This document shows, in pieces, positions 57,353 to 64,000 of a stretch of 64,000 bases of DNA. Under the pieces are notes generated by a model that had not been told where the DNA came from, ran no database searches, and saw nothing but the letters and a program-made list of their open reading frames with translations. The DNA lies in assembly GCA_904846145.1 (NCBI GenBank), contig CAJGZL010000001.1, positions 1,116,001-1,180,000 on the forward strand, in the 5' to 3' direction. Position 1 is the first letter of the stretch, and each line of letters starts with the position of its first letter. This DNA comes from Psychrobacter immobilis. GTDB lineage: Bacteria; Pseudomonadota; Gammaproteobacteria; Pseudomonadales; Moraxellaceae. A program made the translations under genes and the position numbers.

Positions 57353-59137
57353 ATGAACCTAAAGACAAGCTTAGAGATGGGTAAAGATATAAGCAAACCA
57401 GAGCAGTTGATCACTGAACATATCGATATCTGGACCAGCGCTATACGGGCTAAATCGACTAGTGGGCGTGGTAGCAGCAAAAAGTATGAGCTATACGGCA
57501 TTAGCAAATTGCGTGAGCTAATATTTGACTTGGCAGTACGTGGCAAGCTAGTTCCGCAGAACCCTGACGATGAACCAGCATCTGTTTTAGTTAAAAAAAT
57601 GCTTACTAAAAAAGAGAAAAGTATCGAAGAAGGTACTATAAAGAAAGGAAAGCCTTTACCTGATATTTTAACAAATCAAATGAACTTTGATACTCCAACT
57701 GGTTGGGAGTGGTGCATACTGGGAGAAGTTTGTCACATTGAACGTGGAGGCTCTCCACGTCCTATTAAAAGCTATCTAACAGAATCGGATGATGGTTTAA
57801 ATTGGATTAAAATTAGTGATACAGATCAAGGTGGCAAGTACATTAATCAAACCGTTGAAAAAATACGCCCTGAAGGTTTGAAAAAAACTAGGATGGTTTA
57901 TCCAGGGGATTTTCTACTAACGAATTCAATGTCTTTCGGTCGCCCTTACATTACGAATATCGAAGGATGCATACATGATGGTTGGTTAAGAATTAACCCA
58001 CCTAATGAAATAAATAAAAACTTTCTTTATTTACTTCTATCCAGTCCTTATGTTTACAAAATATTTAAAGAATCAGCTTCTGGAGCGGTGGTGCAAAACT
58101 TAAATTCGGAAAAAGTAAGAGGCCTTGTCTTTGCACTACCTCCTTTTGATGAACAAGCCGTTATTGCTGCTAAAGTTGATGAACTGATGCTGCTATGTGA
58201 TCAGCTAGACCAGCAAACCGAAGCCAGTATCGAAGCTCATGCGACACTTGTAGAAGTATTATTAGCCACGTTGACAGATAGTGCAGATGCTGATGAGCTG
58301 GCACAAAACTGGGCGAGAATTTCTGAGCATTTCGATAGTCTATTTACCACTGAGCAAAGCATCGAAGCCCTAAAGCAAACTGTGTTGCAATTAGCAGTAA
58401 TGGGTAAGTTAGTTCCACAAAATCCAAACGATGAACCTGCTTCGGTATTGTTAGAAAAGATTGCGGAAGAAAAAGAGCGCTTGGTTACAGAGAAAAAGAT
58501 TAGAAAAACGAAAATATCACCAAAAGTTAATAGTATTTTTAATCTTCCTCAAGGGTGGCAGTTCATAGTTTTAGGTGAAATAGGCTACTTTTTTGGTGGG
58601 AAAACGCCTAGCAAAATGAAGCCAGAATATTGGAACGGTTCAATTCCTTGGGTTACACCTAAAGATATGAAATTTGATTCAATAGTTAAATCTGAGGATG
58701 CTGTTACCCAGTTAGCTGTACAAGATGGCCTTCTTAAAGTCGATATAAATAATATTCTATTTGTTGTGAGAAGTGGGATTTTACGTAGACATTTTCCGGT
58801 AGCAATTGCTAATGTAGAATGTACAATAAACCAAGACCTTAAAGCATTACAGCTATTTTCTGATGATCTTACAGACTACGTATTGCTAATGATGAAAGGT
58901 TATGAAAAATATATTTTGAAGTACCTGACTAAGACAGGAGTAACTGTTGAGAGTATTATGTTTAAGGAGTTTTCAGAATATAGATTTATGTTGCCCCCTC
59001 TAGCTGAACAAACTCGTATCGTTACCAAAGTTGATGAATTAATGGCTATTTGCGATCAGCTAAAAGAAAAGTTAAAGCAATCTCAAGAGACGCAAGTTCA
59101 ACTTACCAATGCGTTGGTTGATCGGGCTTTAGGGTAA
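57353..59137 (+). CDS. hsdS: Type I restriction specificity subunit
   Basis: 594 residues with two target-recognition domains (about 105-235 and 398-540). Each is preceded by a near-copy of a conserved segment: DLAVRGKLVPQNPDDEPASV at about 62 and QLAVMGKLVPQNPNDEPASV at about 347. Both recognition domains end in the conserved PPFDEQAVIAAKVDELM and PPLAEQTRIVTKVDELM helices. The length and layout match the type IB family. The recognised sequence cannot be read from the protein. Its stop is about 220 bp from the island end. Confidence 0.93.
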   Translation: MNLKTSLEMGKDISKPEQLITEHIDIWTSAIRAKSTSGRGSSKKYELYGISKLRELIFDLAVRGKLVPQNPDDEPASVLVKKMLTKKEKSIEEGTIKKGKPLPDILTNQMNFDTPTGWEWCILGEVCHIERGGSPRPIKSYLTESDDGLNWIKISDTDQGGKYINQTVEKIRPEGLKKTRMVYPGDFLLTNSMSFGRPYITNIEGCIHDGWLRINPPNEINKNFLYLLLSSPYVYKIFKESASGAVVQNLNSEKVRGLVFALPPFDEQAVIAAKVDELMLLCDQLDQQTEASIEAHATLVEVLLATLTDSADADELAQNWARISEHFDSLFTTEQSIEALKQTVLQLAVMGKLVPQNPNDEPASVLLEKIAEEKERLVTEKKIRKTKISPKVNSIFNLPQGWQFIVLGEIGYFFGGKTPSKMKPEYWNGSIPWVTPKDMKFDSIVKSEDAVTQLAVQDGLLKVDINNILFVVRSGILRRHFPVAIANVECTINQDLKALQLFSDDLTDYVLLMMKGYEKYILKYLTKTGVTVESIMFKEFSEYRFMLPPLAEQTRIVTKVDELMAICDQLKEKLKQSQETQVQLTNALVDRALG

Positions 59138-59167
59138 GTTTTAGTATTGGGCTAAGTGTTTTATATG

Positions 59168-59198
59168 TCTTGATAAGATATAATATCTCTTATCAAGA
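59168..59198 (+). terminator. Hairpin after hsdS
   Basis: TCTTGATAAGA (59168-59178) and TCTTATCAAGA (59188-59198) are perfect complements around 9 bases. No long T-run follows, so it is a weak terminator or mRNA end-stabiliser. Confidence 0.6.
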
Positions 59199-59267
59199 CA
59201 TTCTACTCGTTAAATCGAATAATGTTGGTGTTACTGGTAAGGACCACTGACCATTTACATAGTCCGT

Positions 59268-59361
59268 ACTGTGCATAATTAAAAATGCACAGTCAGAATA
59301 TAGCGCTCTACATTAGAAAATAAAACAACTTGTGCATAAATTAGGGGTTGTAAATTTCATA
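59268..59361. other. Right attachment site and subterminal repeats (attR)
   Basis: ACTGTGCAT (59268-59276) and ATGCACAGT (59285-59293) form a perfect palindrome with an 8-bp spacer. A further TTGTGCAT lies at 59330-59337. The terminal part, read inverted, is TTTACAACCCCTAATTTATG then CACAA, matching the left end. The core TTCATA is 59356-59361, after which thyA resumes. Confidence 0.8.
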
Positions 59362-59640
59362 GGCGTGCCTTTCAACATTGCGAGCTATGCGCTATTAACT
59401 CATATGATCGCGCAGGTATGTGGTCTAGAAGTTGGAGAGTTTGTTTGGACAGGTGGTGATTGCCATATCTATCAGAACCACCGTGAACAGGCCGAGCTAC
59501 AGCTGACTCGCTCGCTATATAAATTGCCGACATTGTCTTTGAACCCTGAAGTAAAAGACATATTTGCGTTTGAGTACGAAGACATTAGTGTCAATGACTA
59601 TGAGTCGCACCCTGCTATCAAAGCCAAAGTTGCCGTATAA
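59362..59640 (+). pseudogene. thyA: Thymidylate synthase, 3' part of the host gene
   Basis: The C-terminal 92 codons of host thyA, starting [20 protein letters not shown], with [20 protein letters not shown] (His-x-Tyr) and the ending [10 protein letters not shown] typical of the family. In frame with 15782-16360 once the island is removed. An open frame begins at 59332 inside the island end, but it lacks the catalytic cysteine and cannot be an enzyme. folA follows 64 bp on. Confidence 0.95.
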
Positions 59641-59704
59641 AGTTAGTTTGGTTAACTACGCTAAATAAGAGCAAGATTTAAAAATACAATAAAAAGGATA
59701 TATT

Positions 59705-60277
59705 ATGAGCTATGCCCATACCGAAGTTGCCCAAATCGCCGCTATTAGTAGCAATCGTTGTATCGGTAAAAACAATGACCTACCTTGGCATATCTCAGCC
59801 GATTTGCAACATTTTAAAAAGATGACGACTGCCAATAGCGATAGTGACATTAAAGGCATTGTCATCATGGGCCGTAAAACCTTTGAGTCAATGAACAGTA
59901 AACCGCTACCAAAACGCATTAGCTTCATTATCACGAGTCAGTTGGATTATGCTCAGAAAAAGGGTTTAGAAAACTGCGATAATGCTTATGTTGTGCATAA
60001 TTTGGATGATGCTTTGACCCAAGCGGCCAGCCTTGCGCATGGCGCACATTTGGAAACGATTTGGGTGATCGGTGGTGAGCAAGTATTTGGCAATGCAATG
60101 ATGTATACCGACCGTATTGAGCTGACTCATGTAGCTACTGAAATCAATGATGGCGATGCTTTTTACCCTGAGCTGCCAAGCGACTTTGAAGCTGTTCAAG
60201 AATCCGAGCAGATGCATGATGATAAAAGTGGTTTGGACTTTAAATTTGTGAGTTATAAGAGAGAAAAAAGTCGCTAA
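59705..60277 (+). CDS. folA: Dihydrofolate reductase
   Basis: Regenerates tetrahydrofolate consumed by thymidylate synthase; target of trimethoprim. 190 residues: ISSNRCIGKNNDLPWHIS at the start, GIVIMGRKTFESMNSKPLP, and WVIGGEQVFGNAM. A ribosome site (AAAAGGA) precedes the ATG. Normally expressed with thyA; the island has cut it off from the lgt/thyA side, so it now depends on a promoter in the thyA remnant or the island end. Confidence 0.96.
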   Translation: MSYAHTEVAQIAAISSNRCIGKNNDLPWHISADLQHFKKMTTANSDSDIKGIVIMGRKTFESMNSKPLPKRISFIITSQLDYAQKKGLENCDNAYVVHNLDDALTQAASLAHGAHLETIWVIGGEQVFGNAMMYTDRIELTHVATEINDGDAFYPELPSDFEAVQESEQMHDDKSGLDFKFVSYKREKSR

Positions 60278-60302
60278 GCTTTCGGCAGTAGCGACTTTTT
60301 AA
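60264..60302 (+). terminator. Terminator overlapping the end of folA
   Basis: AAAAAGTCGCTA (60265-60276) pairs with TAGCGACTTTTT (60289-60300). The left arm includes the folA stop codon. Confidence 0.85.
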
Positions 60303-60328
60303 AATCATAATTTTCGGCATGATTTGGC

Positions 60329-60480
60329 GTAGGGTGCGCCCTGCGCACCAATAACGGATTATACCCTAATATTTGTAGGCTGGTTTTCAGCAAGTTATTA
60401 CGATTTAAGGAAACTCTATTTAAAGAGTTTACCTTGCGAAACCAAAATTGCAGTGCAATTTTTTAAAGTTTCTCAGGGCT
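60329..60480. repeat. GTAGGGTGC-type intergenic repeat, right flank copy
   Basis: GTAGGGTGCGCCCTGCGCAC at 60329-60348 is the arm of the dispersed repeat. The following DNA holds further hairpins (AAACTCTATTTAAAGAGTTT at 60411-60430, and AAATTGCAGTGCAATTT). Confidence 0.6.
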
Positions 60481-60532
60481 AAAGCTACAGCTTACACCAA
60501 AAACTACGCTCTTTGAGAGTGGAATATCACAA

Positions 60533-62419
60533 TCACTCATGCAACACCTTATAAACCGTCTTGGCGAGCACATGCCCAATACCTGTTACGCCTGCCAGCT
60601 CTTGCTGGGACGCACCAAGTAATTGTTGCAAGCCACCAAAATGATTAAGCAAATCACGGCGGCGCTTTTCACCTAGCCCTGGTATCACCTCAAGCACTGA
60701 CGATGAACGGCGCTTATCACGCTTTTTACGATGCGCAGTAATGGCAAAGCGATGCGCTTCATCACGAATATGCATCAGTAAATGCAAAGCCTTGCTATCC
60801 ATCGGTAGATCTAACGGCTCGTGGTTCAAGAAATGTAATACCTCAAGCCCGGCTTTACGCCCTTCTCCCTTTGCGACACTGACCAGCAAAGTATCGTTAA
60901 GCATATCCAGCTCAATCAGCACTTCTTTCGCCATACTCAGCTGACCTTTACCACCATCAATCAATAATAAATCGGGTAACGGCTGCTTCTTATAGCGGCG
61001 AGTTAATACTTGTTTCATCGCTGCATAGTCATCACCACCGACGATATCATGGATCGCATATTGACGATAATCACGCCGACGCGAGCCGCCCTGATCAAAC
61101 ACCACGCAGCTACCAATTGTTGCCTCGCCCATGGTATGCGAAATATCAAAACACTCAATACGATCAATCACCCGATCGGTGACCGTTGTCAGCACATCTT
61201 TGAGCGCGCCAAAACGCGCATGCAGCTCCAGATAATCGCCTAATTTAGTTTTTAGGGCGTTATGAGCGTTAAGAGTCGCTAGATCCAGCCATTCGGCACG
61301 ATGCTCACGGACGCTGGTTTTGATAACCACTTTGCTACCAAAATGAGTCGCCAAGGCCTCAGCAACCGCCAACTGATCAGGTAACTCATGACTTAAGATA
61401 ATCTCCGCAGGCAAGTCGTCGGTCACTTGAAAATAAAACGACATAATAAAGGCGGATAGGTTATCTGCTAGCGGCTCGCTACTATCAACATCAGGGAAGT
61501 AGTTTTTGCCACCTAGCACTCGCCCACCGCGCACTGTCAGCACATTAACTGTAGTCATGCCCGCTTGACTATCAATCGCAATGACATCAGCCTCGCCTTG
61601 CACGGTATAGACAGCTTGTCTTGCTTGCACTTCGCGTAGCATCGATAACTGATCGCGATAAAATACCGCCCTTTCAAAATCTAACTCTTCAGCTGCGCCT
61701 TCCATCTTTTCAATCAGAGTACTGTGAATATCACCAGAATCCCCTTTTAAAAAGCGGATAGTATTATTAACATCTTCGATATAGTCCTCTGGCGTTACCA
61801 GACCAACGCACGGCGCACGGCAGCGTTTGATTTGATACTCAAGGCAGGGGCGTTTGCGCTGTTTAAAAAAGGTATTGGTACATTGGCGCATCTGAAACAT
61901 CTTTTGCATCAGCACTAATGTCTCTTTTGCAGCATGAGCTGAGGGAAACGGGCCGAAGAATTTGCCTTTTTGATGATTGCCTTTACCGCGTCCATAAGCC
62001 AATCGTGGATAAGGTTTATCTGCTGAAATAAAGACATAGAGATAAGACTTATCGTCACGTAGCATCACGTTATAAGGCGGACGATATTCTTTGATTAAAT
62101 TTTGCTCAAGTAATAGCGCTTCGGTCTCGCTACGGGTAATGATCGTTTCGATATTATCAATACGGGCAACTAATGCACGAGTTTTCGGATGGTCGATGGT
62201 CTTAGCAAAGTAGCTATTAACCCGACTTTTAAGTGATTTTGCCTTGCCAACATAGAGAATATCACCATTTTTACCCAGCATCTTATATACCCCTGGCAAA
62301 TTAGGCAGGCGTTTGATGAGATGTTTTAGACGGACTTTCCGATCCTCTTTGTCATTATTATTGCTATTATTGACGCTGTTATTATTATTAACAGTAGTTA
62401 CTTCTGGAGCTTTGGCCAT
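60533..62419 (-). CDS. uvrC: Excinuclease ABC subunit C
   Basis: Makes both incisions in nucleotide excision repair. 628 residues: an Asn-rich N-terminal extension (about 25 residues, [12 protein letters not shown]); the GIY-YIG domain ([20 protein letters not shown]); the UVR segment ([20 protein letters not shown]); the RNase H-like 5'-incision domain ([42 protein letters not shown]); and C-terminal HhH motifs ([19 protein letters not shown]). The poly-Asn start may be an over-extension; M1 is the only ATG before the domain. Confidence 0.96.
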   Translation of the reverse strand: MAKAPEVTTVNNNNSVNNSNNNDKEDRKVRLKHLIKRLPNLPGVYKMLGKNGDILYVGKAKSLKSRVNSYFAKTIDHPKTRALVARIDNIETIITRSETEALLLEQNLIKEYRPPYNVMLRDDKSYLYVFISADKPYPRLAYGRGKGNHQKGKFFGPFPSAHAAKETLVLMQKMFQMRQCTNTFFKQRKRPCLEYQIKRCRAPCVGLVTPEDYIEDVNNTIRFLKGDSGDIHSTLIEKMEGAAEELDFERAVFYRDQLSMLREVQARQAVYTVQGEADVIAIDSQAGMTTVNVLTVRGGRVLGGKNYFPDVDSSEPLADNLSAFIMSFYFQVTDDLPAEIILSHELPDQLAVAEALATHFGSKVVIKTSVREHRAEWLDLATLNAHNALKTKLGDYLELHARFGALKDVLTTVTDRVIDRIECFDISHTMGEATIGSCVVFDQGGSRRRDYRQYAIHDIVGGDDYAAMKQVLTRRYKKQPLPDLLLIDGGKGQLSMAKEVLIELDMLNDTLLVSVAKGEGRKAGLEVLHFLNHEPLDLPMDSKALHLLMHIRDEAHRFAITAHRKKRDKRRSSSVLEVIPGLGEKRRRDLLNHFGGLQQLLGASQQELAGVTGIGHVLAKTVYKVLHE

Positions 62420-62489
62420 AATTAATAATACTCATAAAAACGCTGGGTTACGCTTAGTTATGGGGTAATTTTGCTTAAATTGCAAGCAC

Positions 62490-62517
62490 AAAAAAGCCAG
62501 CACTCGGCTGACTTTTA
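62490..62517 (-). terminator. Terminator after the DUF3360 gene
   Basis: On the minus strand AAAAGTCAGC pairs with GCTGGCTTTT, followed by T. It lies 33 bp past the gene stop. Confidence 0.75.
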
Positions 62518-62549
62518 GAAGTTAGGAGACGTCATTTGGTAACAGAATA

Positions 62550-64000
62550 CTAATGACGGAAGCTGGCTACTAGCGCAGGAATACCTGGCAGCATACCGAC
62601 GATAGCCATAACACCCGTTAGAATAATAAACACGGCTGCTGGTATTATCCAGCGACTCATTTTGGATAAGTTGGCACTACGCTCTTTGGAACCAATTAAG
62701 CCCAAATTATCTAGTAGCAAGGTAATCGACCAACCGAATGCTGGATTAACTAACGCTGAAGCAAACACCACAATCGCTGCTGACTGGGTGGTTTTACCTT
62801 CGCGCGTCATCTCCATACCAGCCTCTAGTAGCGGAATAAAGACGCCAACGATTAAGGCCACACACATCACAGGTTCCCAAATCGCCAAATCCATCGGATA
62901 GCCCCAAAGACCAGCAATCAGACAGAACAACGCGGTTAATACCGCACCAGCAGGAATCGGACGCTTAGCAATCGCCGCAGGGACAATATAAGTTCCCCAC
63001 GATGACGCAAAGTTAGCACCACCAAGTACTGAGCCAGCTACTTGTCTTATAGAAGCACTGGTCATCGTATCATCAATATCCATTAGCACGCGCTCAGTCC
63101 GTTTTGGATAACTTATCTTTTGGAACACTTGATGACCCAAAAAATCAGGCGACCACATAGCGACAGCCAGTACAGCAAAAGGAAGTACTACGATAAAGCT
63201 CTCAACCGTTGGCAACCCTAGCATCCAGCCTGTGTTCTCACCCCACCAATAAGCAGGACTCATATGCGGCAAGCCTGGAGCAGTTTTAAACTCGAATGGC
63301 GCACCCATAGCAAACGCCACGCCGCCACCCAGTAGACAGCTGAGCGGTACGGCAAGCCAACGCTTCTGGTAATTTTCTAACACCGCATAAAGCACGATGG
63401 TTAGCAAAATTACGGTAAAGGCAATATGCGACATACCAATGCCCTCTGCCCATGCAAATAGATTCTTAACTTGTGAGGTGGTGCCAATAAAGCCTAGGTA
63501 TAGTAGTAAACCGCCGCACACTCCCTTACTCGTTAAATTTGCCAGCAGACTTCCACCTTTACTGATGGCTAATAGCAGCCCAAATGCACCAATGAGCAAG
63601 CCAAAGGCCATCGGATGACCACCGGCAGCGACGACAATAGGAATGAGCGGAATTAACGGGCCATGAGTCCCTGCTAAGTTAGCAGTCGGTAATAATAAGC
63701 CTGAGAATAAAAAGACAAAAACAGCGACAATCAGTAATTCATAACGAACGTTTTCTAATACAAAGGCCTCGCTCAATCCGAGTGGCCCTGCAAAAGTAGC
63801 CGCAATCGCACCAACCATGACGACTTTGCCGATAGTCGCTGCCATCGCAGGAATAGTATCCTCATATTCAAAGCGGTAGTCACGAAAAGGTAGGTTAACT
63901 CGCCAGCGTTTAGGCTGCATGATTTGCAATTCATGTTTTAGATAAGCATCGCGGTTTTTGAAACTAGCGCTTGGTTTGTGCAGATTTGGATAACTGTCAG
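62550..64000 (-). CDS. DUF3360 family membrane transporter (runs off the window)
   Basis: A polytopic protein of at least 12 hydrophobic segments, related in layout to sulfate/xanthine permeases: LLLPTANLAGTHGPLIPLIP, GGANFASSWGTYIVPAAIA, and FGWSITLLLDNLGLIG near the end. The ATG at 63929 gives 459 residues. However, the frame stays open to the window edge and reads family-like sequence (NRDAYLKHELQIMQPKRWRV), so the real start is probably outside. Substrate unknown. Confidence 0.75.
   Translation of the reverse strand, partial: DSYPNLHKPSASFKNRDAYLKHELQIMQPKRWRVNLPFRDYRFEYEDTIPAMAATIGKVVMVGAIAATFAGPLGLSEAFVLENVRYELLIVAVFVFLFSGLLLPTANLAGTHGPLIPLIPIVVAAGGHPMAFGLLIGAFGLLLAISKGGSLLANLTSKGVCGGLLLYLGFIGTTSQVKNLFAWAEGIGMSHIAFTVILLTIVLYAVLENYQKRWLAVPLSCLLGGGVAFAMGAPFEFKTAPGLPHMSPAYWWGENTGWMLGLPTVESFIVVLPFAVLAVAMWSPDFLGHQVFQKISYPKRTERVLMDIDDTMTSASIRQVAGSVLGGANFASSWGTYIVPAAIAKRPIPAGAVLTALFCLIAGLWGYPMDLAIWEPVMCVALIVGVFIPLLEAGMEMTREGKTTQSAAIVVFASALVNPAFGWSITLLLDNLGLIGSKERSANLSKMSRWIIPAAVFIILTGVMAIVGMLPGIPALVASFRH

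Larger units (their letters stand above)
16361..59361. mobile_element. Integrated genomic island of about 43.0 kb in thyA, SE (Tn6283)-like
   Basis: The two halves of thyA flank this region, and everything between is foreign to the lgt-thyA-folA order. Its ends share a 6-bp core (TTCTTA at 16355-16360; TTCATA at 59356-59361) and imperfect terminal inverted repeats. The left end holds an operon of two tyrosine recombinases, a recombinase-fold protein and a coiled-coil protein. That is the gene set I recall for strand-biased circularizing integrative elements. Cargo: a complete substitute thyA, metal efflux, cytochrome c and lipoprotein maturation, type I Mokosh and a type IB restriction system. 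No relaxase, coupling protein or type IV secretion genes are present, so it cannot conjugate by itself. Exact end bases are inferred. Confidence 0.9.

Noticed and set aside
16361..59361. Conjugative element (ICE) or prophage
   Set aside because: No relaxase, coupling ATPase, type IV secretion, capsid, tail or lysis genes are present in the interval.
59332..59640. Open frame of about 102 codons that could be taken for a small gene
   Set aside because: From the tenth codon on it is the C terminus of ThyA, without catalytic Cys; the first codons come from the island end.

Overview
The window looks like a chromosomal segment of a Moraxellaceae gammaproteobacterium, most likely Psychrobacter. This rests on the look of the proteins (Moraxellaceae-type LspA, fused HisIE, DusC, UvrC and a DUF3360 transporter), moderate-to-low GC, and the order lgt-thyA-folA. 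No rRNA, tRNA or CRISPR array was seen.

Left chromosomal flank (1-16360): pheT (partial), pheS, rplT and rpmI on the minus strand; then hisIE, tatABC, a UvrD-like helicase, a small membrane protein, dusC, a MAPEG protein, an OsmC protein, rppH, an NRDE protein, a DUF4139 protein, lgt and the first two thirds of thyA. Right flank (59362-64000): the last third of thyA, folA, uvrC and a DUF3360 permease. Dispersed GTAGGGTGC-type palindromic repeats lie between genes in both flanks and were not seen between them.

Between the two thyA halves sits one island of about 43.0 kb (about 16361-59361). It is bounded by a shared 6-bp core (TTCTTA/TTCATA), imperfect terminal inverted repeats (CCCC...ATGCACAA) and extra TGTGCAT/ATGCACA palindromes. 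Its left end carries a translationally coupled four-gene recombination operon: tyrosine recombinase, large recombinase-fold protein lacking catalytic residues, second tyrosine recombinase, small coiled-coil protein. That order matches the intA-tfp-intB-srap set of the strand-biased circularizing integrative elements (SE, Tn6283-like). The island splits the host thyA but brings its own, divergent, complete thyA directly after the recombination operon. It therefore appears to use an essential nucleotide-synthesis gene as its site and to supply a substitute. An IS3-family element has since landed in intB with a CCC target duplication, so the island is probably locked in place unless complemented.

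Island cargo falls into two blocks. Block 1 (about 25.9-46.8 kb) is lined by a decayed and an intact serine resolvase with related upstream DNA. It holds a cation-diffusion transporter with an attenuator-like leader, an IS5-family element, dsbD, a second IS3-family element, lnt, a DUF411 lipoprotein, a CHAP-domain protein, cadR/cadA with a MerR-type 19-bp-spaced promoter, ccmF-ccmG-ccmH-ccmI and lspA. Together these read as metal efflux plus envelope maturation: thiol supply (DsbD to CcmG/CcmH), haem ligation and lipoprotein processing (Lnt, LspA). Block 2 (about 47-59.1 kb) is a defence island: a helicase-kinase/PLD gene pair matching type I Mokosh, and a complete EcoEI/EcoAI-like (type IB) restriction-modification system next to the right attachment site.

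The most notable points are the gene-replacement strategy at thyA, the mismatched attachment cores, the disabled intB, the degenerate kinase motifs of the Mokosh helicase, and the leader-peptide/terminator arrangement before the metal transporter.
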